This document shows positions 16,634 through 25,314 of a stretch of 64,000 nt of DNA, one piece after another (position 1 is the first letter of the stretch; each line of letters starts with the position of its first letter). Below the pieces are notes generated by a model. The model was given only the letters and a program-made list of their open reading frames with translations, made no database searches and was not told where the DNA came from. Source of the DNA: Paenibacillus fonticola DSM 21315 (GTDB taxonomy: Bacteria > Bacillota > Bacilli > Paenibacillales > Paenibacillaceae); contig NZ_KB907262.1 of NCBI RefSeq assembly GCF_000381905.1, forward strand, positions 1-64,000, given 5' to 3'. A program made the translations under genes and the position numbers.

Positions 16634-18085
16634 ATGACGAATTCGCTGCATGAGACGACAACGCAAATACCGGATCGGGCAATACTGGTTAGTCTATTGA
16701 CGCTGGAAATAAGAAAAGGCGGGATTGATCCCGCCTATTCTATGGATGAACTGGTACAGCTGGCGCTGACGGCTGGCGTGGAAGTGATGGATACCCTTGT
16801 CCAAAATCGGGATAAGCCGGACCCGAAATGGTTTATTGGCAAGGGAAAGCTCGATGAGCTGCATATCGCGATCCAGGATTTTGATGTAAATACGATTATC
16901 TTTGATCAGGAATTATCAGGTGCTCAGGTGCGTAATTTGGAGGACCTGCTTGATGTTAAAATTATCGATCGGACGCAATTGATTTTGGATATTTTTGCCC
17001 AGCGCGCAAAGACGCGTGAAGGCATTATCCAGGTGGAGCTGGCGCAGCTCAGCTATTTGCTGCCGCGATTGTCGGGTCACGGCAAAAATCTGTCCAGACT
17101 CGGCGGCGGGATCGGCACGCGCGGCCCCGGCGAGAGCAAGCTGGAGACAGACCGGCGGCATATTCGGCGGCGTATCGGAGAGCTAAAGCGGCAGCTGGAG
17201 GAAGTGACCCGGCATCGCAAGCTGCACCGGGAACGGCGCAAGGAGACCGGAGTCGTGCAGCTTGCCCTTGTCGGTTACACGAATGCGGGGAAATCGACCC
17301 TGCTTAAAGCACTTACGTCAGCCGATGTGTACATCGAGAACCAGCTTTTCGCTACGCTTGATCCAACGACCCGCTCACTCGAGCTGCCGAGCGGCAAGAA
17401 GGTTGTGGTGACGGATACCGTAGGCTTTATACAAAATTTGCCGCATGAATTGGTGGCGGCATTCCGGGCTACGCTGGAGGAAGTCAATGAGGCGGATTTG
17501 ATTTTGCACGTTGTCGACGCCTCTTCACCGATGCGGGATGACCAAATGGAGGTTGTCCAGCGTATTTTGGAGCAGCTTGGGGCGGCCAGTACGCCGCAGA
17601 TCGTGCTGTTCAACAAGAAGGATATGTGCTCCGCGGAACGGCTGCAAATGCTGCCGTCTGGATCCGGATATTTGAAGGTGAGCGCTTTTAATGAAGGGGA
17701 CATGCTGCGCATTCGGGAGGCGGTTCAGCAGCATTTGTCTGGAGGGCTGATAACGTTTCGTATTCCGGCACTGCGGGGGGATTTGGCGTCCATGTTATAC
17801 CGGGTGGGCAATGTGATAGAACGGAGCATTGAGGAAGAAGTCATTGTTTACCGTGTTATTGTTCATCAGAAAGATTACGATAAATATGGCACAGAACTGG
17901 TGCCTTACAGGACAAGCAGTGAACGTGGTGGAGAATCGGTACCTTTCAGGACAAGAGGTGGGCGTGATGGGGAATTGGTGCCTAATAGGACGAGCAATGA
18001 GCGTGATGGAGAATTGGCGCCTAATAGGACAAGCGGTGAGCGCAGTGGAGTACGCAGCGGGGAAATGGATAACGAAACATTATAG
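16634..18085 (+). CDS. hflX: Ribosome-associated GTPase HflX with C-terminal repeats
   Basis: 483 residues. The N-terminal HflX domain contains GKGKLDEL and the Gly-rich GGGIGTRGPGE. The GTPase has G1 GYTNAGKST (about 214), G3 DTVGF and G4 NKKD. HflX binds and can split ribosomes under stress. Residues 421-472 consist of four 13-residue repeats of the form E-x-V-P-x-R-T-x-x-x-R-x-G (17894-18049), not part of the known fold. The start is 14 bases after spoVK. Confidence 0.93.
   Translation: MTNSLHETTTQIPDRAILVSLLTLEIRKGGIDPAYSMDELVQLALTAGVEVMDTLVQNRDKPDPKWFIGKGKLDELHIAIQDFDVNTIIFDQELSGAQVRNLEDLLDVKIIDRTQLILDIFAQRAKTREGIIQVELAQLSYLLPRLSGHGKNLSRLGGGIGTRGPGESKLETDRRHIRRRIGELKRQLEEVTRHRKLHRERRKETGVVQLALVGYTNAGKSTLLKALTSADVYIENQLFATLDPTTRSLELPSGKKVVVTDTVGFIQNLPHELVAAFRATLEEVNEADLILHVVDASSPMRDDQMEVVQRILEQLGAASTPQIVLFNKKDMCSAERLQMLPSGSGYLKVSAFNEGDMLRIREAVQQHLSGGLITFRIPALRGDLASMLYRVGNVIERSIEEEVIVYRVIVHQKDYDKYGTELVPYRTSSERGGESVPFRTRGGRDGELVPNRTSNERDGELAPNRTSGERSGVRSGEMDNETL
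17894..18049 (+). repeat. 39-bp tandem repeat, four copies, in hflX 3' end
   Basis: Four in-frame 39-bp units encode ELVPYRT/ESVPFRT/ELVPNRT/ELAPNRT-headed 13-mers. Period is constant and in multiples of three, so the reading frame is kept. Confidence 0.8.
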
Positions 18086-18122
18086 AATACTGAGAGCATG
18101 GGTAGAGGAGAATTAGACTAAT

Positions 18123-19376
18123 ATGGCAGTTTTTGCAGAAGAAATCGTAACATGGGTGGAAGAAGCGGAGCGGCAGGTTGCTGAGCAGTTCCGGGTAATT
18201 GATCGCATTGCCGATCGTAATCAATGGAAGGTGATCGAGGCTTTTCAGCGGCATCAGGTAAGTGATTATCATTTCGCAGGCTCTACCGGATATGGCTATA
18301 ATGACCGCGGACGTGAAGTGCTTGATCTAGTGTATGCCGATGTGTTCGGCGCCGAGGCGGCGCTCGTTCGGCCGCATTTTGCGTCAGGCACGCATACAAT
18401 CGCTACCGCGCTGTTTGGTGTGCTCCGTCCGGGAGATGAGCTGCTTTACATTTCGGGTACGCCTTATGACACGCTCCATAAAGTGATCGGCAAGCCAGGG
18501 GACGGCACCGGCTCGTTGCAGGATTTCGGCATTCGCTATAACGAGACGTCGCTGCTGGATAACGGTGAAATCGATTGGGAAGGTGTGAGCGCCGCCATCA
18601 ACGACAGCACCAAGGTGATTGGCATTCAAAGATCACGCGGCTATGACTGGCGCAATTCTTTTACAGTGGCGCAGATTAGCGAGATGGTTCGCAGGGTAAA
18701 GGAATTAAAGCCGGACTGCATCGTCTTCGTTGACAATTGCTATGGTGAATTTGCCGAGGAACTGGAGCCGAACGAGGTGGGGGCGGATCTGATTGCCGGG
18801 TCATTAATTAAAAATCCGGGCGGAGGACTCGCGGAAACGGGCGGATATATTTGCGGACGTGCCGATCTTGTGGAGCTGGCATCCTATCGGCTAACCGCGC
18901 CGGGCATCGGCGGGGAGGTTGGCGCGATGCTGGGGACGACGAGAGGAATATACCAGGGTCTGTTCCTCGCTCCTACTACGGTCGGACAAGCTGTGAAGGG
19001 GAGTATTCTCGCTGCAGCAGTATTTGAGCGGGCCGGCTTCGAAAGCCGTCCCCGCTGGGACGATGTCCGTACCGATTTGATTCAGGCGATCGCATTCAGC
19101 GGGCCGGAGCAGCTGATCGCTTTCGTACAGGGCATTCAGCGGGCTGCCGCGGTGGACGGATATGTGGTGCCGGAGGCTTGGGAAATGCCGGGCTATGAGC
19201 ATCCCGTTATTATGGCCGCAGGCACCTTCATCCAGGGAGGCAGTCTGGAGCTGTCTGCTGACGCGCCGGTGCGGGAGCCCTATATCGCCTATATGCAGGG
19301 CGGACTGACGTATTCCCACGTTAAATTTGGGCTGCTCACTGCATTGCAAACGATGAAAGAGCGGGGACTTCTGTAA
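18123..19376 (+). CDS. Methionine gamma-lyase family PLP enzyme (YnbB-like, aluminium-resistance family)
   Basis: 417 residues. Belongs to the Met_gamma_lyase/aluminium resistance family, fold type I PLP enzymes near cystathionine lyases. Visible motifs: YGYNDRGREVLDL, RPHFASGTHTI, VDNCYGEF, and SLIKNPGGGLAETGGYICG, whose Lys is the likely PLP Schiff-base residue. The true substrate is not established for the family. AGAGGAG precedes the ATG. Located between hflX and glnR as in B. subtilis. Confidence 0.82.
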   Translation: MAVFAEEIVTWVEEAERQVAEQFRVIDRIADRNQWKVIEAFQRHQVSDYHFAGSTGYGYNDRGREVLDLVYADVFGAEAALVRPHFASGTHTIATALFGVLRPGDELLYISGTPYDTLHKVIGKPGDGTGSLQDFGIRYNETSLLDNGEIDWEGVSAAINDSTKVIGIQRSRGYDWRNSFTVAQISEMVRRVKELKPDCIVFVDNCYGEFAEELEPNEVGADLIAGSLIKNPGGGLAETGGYICGRADLVELASYRLTAPGIGGEVGAMLGTTRGIYQGLFLAPTTVGQAVKGSILAAAVFERAGFESRPRWDDVRTDLIQAIAFSGPEQLIAFVQGIQRAAAVDGYVVPEAWEMPGYEHPVIMAAGTFIQGGSLELSADAPVREPYIAYMQGGLTYSHVKFGLLTALQTMKERGLL

Positions 19377-19384
19377 AAAAACCG

Positions 19385-19436
19385 TGTCAGAAAACCTGAC
19401 ATGACAGTTGACATGTCAGGTTTTCTGACATAGAAT
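19385..19436 (+). promoter_or_regulatory. glnRA promoter with two GlnR/TnrA boxes
   Basis: TTGACA at 19408-19413 and TAGAAT at 19431-19436 are separated by exactly 17 bases. The spacer itself is a perfect GlnR/TnrA site (TGT-C-A-N7-T-G-ACA, 19414-19430). A second perfect site of the same pattern is at 19385-19401. The two sites are exact inverted copies of each other, 12 bases apart. This explains repression of glnRA by GlnR under nitrogen excess. Confidence 0.93.
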
Positions 19437-19470
19437 ATTTTCGTGAAATATATGCGGAAGGTTGAGAGCG

Positions 19471-19881
19471 GTGAGTGAGGAACTTCGCAGAAACATGCCT
19501 TTGTTTCCGATCGGAACCGTCATGACGTTAACCGATTTATCGGCTCGGCAGATTCGCTATTATGAGCAGCATGAATTGATACTGCCAGCCCGTACTTCAG
19601 GTAACCAGCGGCTATTTTCGTATAACGATGTCGAGCGATTGCTAGAGATTAAGAAATTGATTGATAGAGGCATCAATATGGCGGGAATTAAGCAGGTGAT
19701 TAGACCCGCTGCCAAACCGGCTCAGGAGGCAGCAGGCATGACGGATGAAAACGAAGAGCAGCCCAAGGAACTGACGGATTCAGAGCTTTATCGCCGGCTG
19801 AAGCAGGAGCTGGTAACTGGGAACAGACGGGGTCAGGTTTCGCTGATCCAAGGAGAGTTATCCCGCTTTTTCAAAATCTAG
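19471..19881 (+). CDS. glnR: Nitrogen regulator GlnR (MerR family)
   Basis: 136 residues. N-terminal winged HTH: MPLFPIGTVMTLTDLSARQIRYYEQH, then NQRLFSYNDVERLLEIKKLIDRG, near identical in pattern to Bacillus GlnR. The C-terminal tail senses feedback-inhibited glutamine synthetase in B. subtilis. The GTG at 19471 follows GGAAGG with 9-base spacing and gives the expected SEELRRNMPLF N-terminus. Confidence 0.95.
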   Translation: MSEELRRNMPLFPIGTVMTLTDLSARQIRYYEQHELILPARTSGNQRLFSYNDVERLLEIKKLIDRGINMAGIKQVIRPAAKPAQEAAGMTDENEEQPKELTDSELYRRLKQELVTGNRRGQVSLIQGELSRFFKI

Positions 19882-19903
19882 AAATCGATAGGAGAGAGAG
19901 AGC

Positions 19904-21232
19904 TTGAGTTATTCAAAGGAAGACATTTTACGCATTGCCAAAGAAGAGAACGTGCGATTTATCCGTTTGCAATTTACCGATTTGCTCGGAACGATCAAGA
20001 ACTTAGAAATTCCTGTCAGTCAATTGGAAAAAGCGCTTGATAACAAAATGATGTTCGACGGATCTTCCATTGAAGGATACGTTCGTATCGAGGAATCCGA
20101 TATGTACCTGTACCCGGATCTGGATACTTGGGTTATTTTCCCATGGGTGGCTCAGGATCGTGTGGCCCGGCTGATTTGTGATGTTTACATGACGGATGGC
20201 AAGCCCTTCTCCGGAGACCCGCGGAACGTTCTGAAGCGTGCGCTGCAAGAAGCGGAAGCGATGGGATATACCGCAATGAACGTCGGTCCGGAACCTGAAT
20301 TTTTCCTCTTCAAAACCGATGAGAAAGGCAACCCGACGATGGAGCTGAACGACCAAGGCGGTTATTTCGACCTTGCGCCAACAGATCTTGGGGAGAATTG
20401 CCGTCGTGAAATTGTCCTCACTCTCGAAGAAATGGGCTTCGAAATTGAAGCATCCCACCATGAAGTAGCTCCAGGTCAACACGAGATTGATTTCAAATAT
20501 GCAGACGCCATCAAGGCGGCTGACCAAATCCAAACATTCAAGCTTGTTGTAAAGACGATTGCCCGTCAGCATGGCTTGCATGCAACCTTCATGCCTAAAC
20601 CGCTGTACGGCGTGAGCGGCTCCGGCATGCACTGTCACCAGTCCCTGTTCAAAGGCAGCGTAAATGCCTTCTATGATGAAAGTGATGAGCTCGGCCTCAG
20701 TAAAGACGCGCGCCACTATATGGCCGGTATTTTGAAGCATGCCCGCGCATTCGCGGCCGTTACGAATCCAACGGTGAACTCTTACAAGCGTCTCGTTCCG
20801 GGATATGAAGCTCCTTGCTATGTGGCCTGGTCCTCCAGCAACCGCAGCCCGATGATTCGCATTCCGGCTTCACGCGGTCTGAGCACCCGTGTTGAAGTGC
20901 GCAACCCGGATCCGGCAGCTAACCCGTATTTGGCGCTGGCTGTTATGCTTAGAGCAGGCCTTGATGGCATTAAGAACGAAATCCCGCTCGTTGCTCCGGT
21001 AGACCGCAACATTTATGTGATGTCTGAGGAGGAGCTGATTGAGGAGGGCATCCCTAGCCTGCCGTCCGACCTGAAAGAGGCGCTCGGCGAAATGCTGCGC
21101 AACGAAGTTATTTCCGACGCGCTTGGCGAGCATGCGCTCACTCATTTGTATGAGCTGAAAGAAATCGAATGGGACATGTACCGCACGCAAGTCCACGAGT
21201 GGGAACGCGACCATTATATGACGCTGTACTAA
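19904..21232 (+). CDS. glnA: Glutamine synthetase type I
   Basis: 442 residues, ATP-dependent ammonium assimilation into glutamine; also the signal partner of GlnR/TnrA. Conserved blocks include [56 protein letters not shown] and the NRSPMIRIP loop. Starts with TTG at 19904 behind AGGAGAGAG, 22 bases after glnR. Confidence 0.97.
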   Translation: MSYSKEDILRIAKEENVRFIRLQFTDLLGTIKNLEIPVSQLEKALDNKMMFDGSSIEGYVRIEESDMYLYPDLDTWVIFPWVAQDRVARLICDVYMTDGKPFSGDPRNVLKRALQEAEAMGYTAMNVGPEPEFFLFKTDEKGNPTMELNDQGGYFDLAPTDLGENCRREIVLTLEEMGFEIEASHHEVAPGQHEIDFKYADAIKAADQIQTFKLVVKTIARQHGLHATFMPKPLYGVSGSGMHCHQSLFKGSVNAFYDESDELGLSKDARHYMAGILKHARAFAAVTNPTVNSYKRLVPGYEAPCYVAWSSSNRSPMIRIPASRGLSTRVEVRNPDPAANPYLALAVMLRAGLDGIKNEIPLVAPVDRNIYVMSEEELIEEGIPSLPSDLKEALGEMLRNEVISDALGEHALTHLYELKEIEWDMYRTQVHEWERDHYMTLY

Positions 21233-21242
21233 TCGAGGAAAT

Positions 21243-21272
21243 CCCTGGGGCCGCAGGCTTCAGGGTTTTTTT
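21243..21272 (+). terminator. Terminator after glnA
   Basis: CCCTG/CAGGG stem with an inner GCC/GGC stem, then seven T. The next ~270 bases (to 21545) are AT-rich with no recognised gene. Confidence 0.8.
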
Positions 21273-21545
21273 GTTTGTAGGGCAGGTATTGGGGACAGAA
21301 TCTAGGTGTATCAAACGACTTGTTGTTGCTTTTCGATTATGATTCACTAGTAAAGGTATTTGACTAAAAAACATATCTAAAAATTGTGTATATAATATAT
21401 AAATAAACGAAAATTCGAAAAATCTACGGGACTCGTGTCGATCGGAATTCCTCCTACTATGAAATTGCAAAAATAATTGTCTTCTTAGCGGGACTTTATT
21501 TATATATTTGTAAAACATGTATCTTTTTATAAGAGAGGCGTGATT

Positions 21546-21941
21546 ATGATCACTAATCTTCTGTTTATTGCAATTTTATTTTTAGCGCTATGCTGTATCC
21601 TGAATGAGATCATAAAATATTTGGATCGTAGAGACAAAGATGAGCCCGCGCCGTGGCAAGTAAAGCTGTGGCTCGTACCGTTACTGGCCTCACTAATTCT
21701 AGCACCAATCATTGGTTTTGCTTTCTTGTACAGTCTATTCTTTTACTCCTTTTCCGAGGTAAGCAGCATAATGGATTTTGAGCAATATCCTGATTTGGTA
21801 GTGTTTTCTATTTACGTCATCGTTGGATTTCTTTTATTTGAGACCTTGATTAATCCTCTTATTATTGCGGTAATGAGATATGTTTTGAATAGGCAAATAT
21901 CTGTTTATACAAAAAAATTCCATAATGATTATTGCAGATAG
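21546..21941 (+). CDS. Small membrane protein, unknown
   Basis: 131 residues with three strongly hydrophobic stretches (about 3-20, 40-65, 80-105). No family recognised. GAGAGG lies eight bases before the ATG at 21546. AT content and codon use are higher than in the flanking core genes. Its end overlaps the next small ORF by 17 bases in the +1 frame, so the pair could be two coupled genes or one gene split by a frameshift. Confidence 0.5.
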   Translation: MITNLLFIAILFLALCCILNEIIKYLDRRDKDEPAPWQVKLWLVPLLASLILAPIIGFAFLYSLFFYSFSEVSSIMDFEQYPDLVVFSIYVIVGFLLFETLINPLIIAVMRYVLNRQISVYTKKFHNDYCR

Positions 21942-22092
21942 TATTATTATTTATTTGCTTGCGGGTTTGTTCAAAGGAATATTTATAGAGAGCTTTTGGG
22001 CTGCCCTATCTGTATCCGTCTTCTATCATATCTTCGAGTGGATTATATATTGGGCTCTGAGTAACTATAAAAAGAAAAATTACCCATTTTAG
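21925..22092 (+). CDS. Small hydrophobic ORF overlapping the previous gene
   Basis: 55 residues from ATG 21925, with two hydrophobic segments and a Lys-rich end (NYKKKNYPF). It starts inside the preceding gene in another frame, with no clear ribosome site, so it may be the frameshifted C-terminal part of that protein. Confidence 0.35.
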   Translation: MIIADSIIIYLLAGLFKGIFIESFWAALSVSVFYHIFEWIIYWALSNYKKKNYPF

Positions 22093-22203
22093 TATTTGCA
22101 GTCTATACGCTGTAAAGCCTCAATTTTATTCAGCTCGCATTTCTATGATTGGCTCGGCGTTTGCCTTTATAGGATTATTGTTGCTAGGGCTTCATCGAGA
22201 ATT

Positions 22204-22228
22204 CCCCTAGCTCTGTGGAAGCTAGGGG
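22204..22228. other. Hairpin without T tract, downstream of the DUF1259 gene
   Basis: CCCCTAGCT pairs perfectly with AGCTAGGGG around a 7-base loop. It sits just beyond the stop of the minus-strand DUF1259 gene. No T run on either strand; possible weak terminator or mRNA end. Confidence 0.5.
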
Positions 22229-22250
22229 GAGCTGACTGGACTAGTCGAAT

Positions 22251-22634
22251 CTATTTTTTTAGAACATTTAAAGCAGCTCTTAATTTTCTTGCAAATACGA
22301 TGGGATTTTCAACAGATTCAACATGCAGATAGATTAATCTAGGCTTTTCAAATAACCAATGGTTGTGGATTGCGGTTACTTTTATATTTCGTTTTCGAAC
22401 CGCATTATTAAAGCGCTGTACCTCGGACTGTAGTAGTGTAATTTCCCCAGTGTTAAGTGTCGTTCCGTTTTGTAGTGATTGAATCGTCACTTCATGTTCG
22501 GTTTCATAACTTCTTCCAAGAATTTTAGCGTTTAATTTTCTTTCAATCATAATCGAGCAGCTTTTGCCATTAGACGTTCCTGTTCCCCCAAGGATATTGG
22601 CCAGGCGTTTACAAAGTGCCTCTGAGATGTTCAT
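22251..22634 (-). CDS. DUF1259 domain protein
   Basis: 127 residues on the minus strand. The C-terminal block (AIHNHWLFEKPRLIYLHVES, then NPIVFARKLRAAL) is the DUF1259 signature. The full domain elsewhere is often duplicated or secreted; this is a short single-domain form without signal peptide. AAAGGAG lies upstream of the ATG at 22634. Function unknown. Confidence 0.7.
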   Translation of the reverse strand: MNISEALCKRLANILGGTGTSNGKSCSIMIERKLNAKILGRSYETEHEVTIQSLQNGTTLNTGEITLLQSEVQRFNNAVRKRNIKVTAIHNHWLFEKPRLIYLHVESVENPIVFARKLRAALNVLKK

Positions 22635-22830
22635 AGGGTCAGCTCCTTTCGTGATGCAATAATATATGTTGCTTGTAAGAAAAATGAATCAACCTAGCTG
22701 CTCATTTCTGATAAAATGTGCTGGAGATGAGAGAAGGGGCTTAAAAAAGGAAAAAGAGTCTGTAAAATAAACTGTGTAAACTCTCAAAATCCAGTATTAT
22801 GAAAATAATAGAAAGGTTAGGGAGGACAAG

Positions 22831-23078
22831 CTGGTAACGGCACAAGATGCGCAGAATGCTTGAAAGAACTGTTTGCTGAAACCCATCAAGAGATGCTGAA
22901 AGCAGAACTCGATACACATCTAGGCTACGAGAAGCATGAGATTACAGCTAAGATGACTCCAAAGCCGAAATGGCAAGAGCAAGAAGACGGTGGTCAGTGA
23001 ATGCGGAGAGCAAGAAATTTTGGTACCACAGTACCGGATGGGTGAGTTCGAGCCAGTTGTTGTGCAGAAGCACCAGTA
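22831..23078 (+). pseudogene. Decayed IS256-family transposase, N-terminal part
   Basis: Three reading frames read in turn give parts of one mutator-type transposase: LVTAQDAQNA (22831-22860), then KELFAETHQEMLKAELDTHLGYEKHE after a missing base, then NGKSKKTVVSECGE and ILVPQYRMGEFEPVVVQKHQ ending at TAG 23076-23078. The catalytic DDE region is absent. At least two frameshifts. The sequence at about 22757-22785 may retain a terminal end. Between 23079 and 23387 no gene was recognised. Confidence 0.82.
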
Positions 23079-23387
23079 GACCCCGTCGGCACAGAACAGC
23101 GTCAACTCCAGCAATGGATTTCAGTTCTGTTCCACTTGGATCAGGTTGCTGCAAGAGTGGTTATATACGATATTTCATATACAATCCCTCTACATCGGTC
23201 CGTTACGCAAGTATTTGAGTCATAGCAGCACCTCCTACTAAAAAATAACATGCAATTTGGTTGCGTTTTCTTACTAGCCAAGTACAACTGGGATCAAGCC
23301 ATAAACTAAGTTGTCTGATTTAGTGCAGACAGCCTGCTTACTACGCTGACTGAATGCGTGGATAACGCAAGGTGCCTCCGGCGGCAA

Positions 23388-23412
23388 ACAAAAAGACGCT
23401 CGAATGAGCGCC
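23388..23412 (-). terminator. Terminator of the 31-residue ORF (minus strand)
   Basis: Minus-strand stem GGCGCTC/GAGCGTC with a four-base loop followed by TTTTTGTTT, 20 bases past the small ORF stop. Confidence 0.7.
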
Positions 23413-23432
23413 TTTTCGTCTTCTTTTCCTCT

Positions 23433-23528
23433 TTAGCATCCCGGCCGTCTTTTATGCTTACAGATCACAATTGCTTTTTGTCCAGGACGGAGTTTTATGA
23501 CGATGACTTTTTTTCTTCTTTCCGACAT
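23433..23528 (-). CDS. 31-residue basic peptide
   Basis: Minus-strand ORF MSERRKKVIVIKLRPGQKAI continuing to a Cys-containing basic end. AAGGAGGTG stands six bases before the ATG, an excellent ribosome site, and a terminator follows. Too short for standard gene callers. No family recognised; it contains two Cys and about one third Lys/Arg. The combination of ribosome site and terminator argues that it is a real gene. Confidence 0.55.
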   Translation of the reverse strand: MSERRKKVIVIKLRPGQKAIVICKHKRRPGC

Positions 23529-23721
23529 AGCTTGCACCTCCTTTTCCTTTTCTATCAAACTATTCTCTTTCGAAACAATTGGTTTGGACATCTCAGCAAG
23601 ATTAGAAATTTGGCTCAAAACTATTTCCTAAATTTAAACAATTTTGATAGTATAGGTCCTATGAATATTGAACATTTGTGCGGACAATGTAGAATAGTAC
23701 TTCAAGAGCGGTGATGATTTT

Positions 23722-23943
23722 ATGAGCAAGTCTGTTCGATTAAAGTTAAAAAAATGGACGGTAACGATTCTTGTGGCCTGGAGTATATTTAGAATATTGT
23801 TGTTTATTGTTAAGGATATTATTTTTCAGTATATTAGCATTTCCTCCCCCTACGATAATATTGTGCAAATGGCAAGCTTGGCGGTCATTATATTATTGTC
23901 ATTTATACTTGCAGCTTTGTTAGTCCAGGAGGATAGTCTGTAG
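23722..23943 (+). CDS. Small membrane protein, unknown
   Basis: 73 residues with two hydrophobic segments (about 13-33 and 48-68) and a Lys-rich N-terminus. GCGGTGAT precedes the ATG. No family recognised. Confidence 0.45.
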   Translation: MSKSVRLKLKKWTVTILVAWSIFRILLFIVKDIIFQYISISSPYDNIVQMASLAVIILLSFILAALLVQEDSL

Positions 23944-24056
23944 TCAGCAGAACGTCGTGTATTCATCAATCCAGAATTCAGCTCCTCGCTCCCCGCCAGC
24001 TCTTCGTCAGCCCCCCGATTTAACACCCCGCATTAACACCCCCAGAATCAGTACCC

Positions 24057-24178
24057 CAGTGCAGCTTCAGTGCAATTTCAGTGAAGCTCCATTATAGCTC
24101 TAGAGCAGTACTAGTACAGCTTCAGAGCAGCTCCAGTGTTAGCTCCAGAGCAGCTTCAGTGCAGCTCTAGTACTCCAG
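24057..24178. repeat. 11-bp degenerate minisatellite
   Basis: About eleven consecutive units follow the consensus CAG(A/T)GCAGCT(T/C), one being 12 bases. The rest of the 23944-24330 gap is C-rich CAGCACCC-like sequence, a terminator and a cre-like site; no gene was found there. Confidence 0.7.
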
Positions 24179-24192
24179 TATCAGCACCCATC

Positions 24193-24237
24193 ACCCTCCA
24201 GAATTTCAGCACCCAGCATTCTTCGGAGGGTTTTTTT
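24193..24237 (+). terminator. Terminator upstream of the xylose regulator genes
   Basis: CCCTCC-A-GAAT pairs with ATTC-TTC-GGAGGG, followed by seven T. Confidence 0.75.
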
Positions 24238-24281
24238 GTCTTTAGTGTCACTTTGTGGATCTAATATCCTAAAGTTCCCGT

Positions 24282-24295
24282 TGCCAGCGCTTACA
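24282..24295. promoter_or_regulatory. cre-like site (CcpA) before the xylose sensor operon
   Basis: TGCCAGCGCTTACA fits the catabolite-responsive element pattern TG-N-AANCGNTNNCA with one mismatch, 36 bases before the start of the sensor gene. Confidence 0.45.
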
Positions 24296-24330
24296 TAGCA
24301 GGGTAGGATATTCAATGAGGTGACTTAGCA

Positions 24331-25314
24331 ATGGATAAAAAGTGGCTGGTAGGGGTAACCGTTCTGATTGGCATTATTACTTATTTATTTATCGGGTTTG
24401 CCCATCATTCCAGCAAAATGAGCCATATCGTCAAGGAACTGCAGGGCCATCACGGAAACGGGACGCAGCGTTATCACATCGTGCTGATCGAGCAGGAGCT
24501 ATATAATCCGTACTGGGAAATGGTGGAGAAGGGCGCGGAGCAAGCGGCCCAGCAGTACGGAATTGACATTGAATTTGTCGGGGCGGTTCGCAACAACATG
24601 GACGAGCAGCTGAATTTACTGGAGAAAGCGATAGCCGCCCGGGTTGATGCAATCATAGTGCAGGGGCTGAACGAAGAGAAGTTTACCCCGGTGATCAATA
24701 AAGCGGTGAAGCGCGGCATACCGGTCGTAACGATTGACACGGACGCGCCAAAGAGCCAGCGCCTGACCTATGTGGGGACGGATAACATTGCGGCGGGCAA
24801 GCGGCTTGGGCAGCTTGTTGTGGATACTTCGGGCGGGTCAGGGAAAATCGGGGTCATCATCGGCAGCGATGTGGCCGCGAACCAATTGCAGCGTCTCGAA
24901 GGGCTTCAGCGGGTGGTAGAAGAGTACAGCGGACTGGAAATCGTCGATGTGCGCAGCTCCAACATTTCACATATGGAAGCGATTCAACAGGCAGTTCAAA
25001 TGCTGCGCGAGCACCCCGAAATCAATATTATGGTCGGGACGAGTGCGACGGATGCGCTGGGCATGCTGCAGGCAGCTCAAAGTCTCCAGCGCGATACGCT
25101 GACGATCATCGGCTTCGATAATCAAAAGGAGACGCTGGAGGCGATAGCAAACGGGGAGATCACAGCGACAATCGCGCAGCAGCCTTATTTGATTGGCGGT
25201 ACGGCGGTAAAGCTGCTATATGAACATTTCCAGGGGGAGCCTCTTTATTCTGAATATTATACAGAAGTGAAAGTGCTGGACCGCAGCAACGTACAGGAGG
25301 GGGAGAGCCTGTGA
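24331..25314 (+). CDS. Membrane-anchored sugar-binding sensor (XylFII-like)
   Basis: 327 residues. An uncleaved N-terminal membrane segment (about 6-24) is followed by a type I periplasmic-binding fold (EQELYNPYWEMVEKGAEQAA, IIVQGLNEEKFTPVINKA, TIDTDAP, VGTDNIAAGK). There is no lipobox, so it is anchored rather than a free transport lipoprotein. Next to a LytS/YesM-type kinase and a YesN-type regulator it corresponds to the XylFII-LytS-YesN xylose-sensing system known from Clostridium beijerinckii. The last four bases overlap the kinase start (GTGA). Xylose specificity is inferred from the xylFGH genes downstream. Confidence 0.78.
   Translation: MDKKWLVGVTVLIGIITYLFIGFAHHSSKMSHIVKELQGHHGNGTQRYHIVLIEQELYNPYWEMVEKGAEQAAQQYGIDIEFVGAVRNNMDEQLNLLEKAIAARVDAIIVQGLNEEKFTPVINKAVKRGIPVVTIDTDAPKSQRLTYVGTDNIAAGKRLGQLVVDTSGGSGKIGVIIGSDVAANQLQRLEGLQRVVEEYSGLEIVDVRSSNISHMEAIQQAVQMLREHPEINIMVGTSATDALGMLQAAQSLQRDTLTIIGFDNQKETLEAIANGEITATIAQQPYLIGGTAVKLLYEHFQGEPLYSEYYTEVKVLDRSNVQEGESL

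Noticed and set aside
22948-23230. Minus-strand ORFs over the decayed transposase
   Set aside because: They are antisense to recognisable IS256 fragments; a nearby AGGAGG plus ATG opens only six codons.
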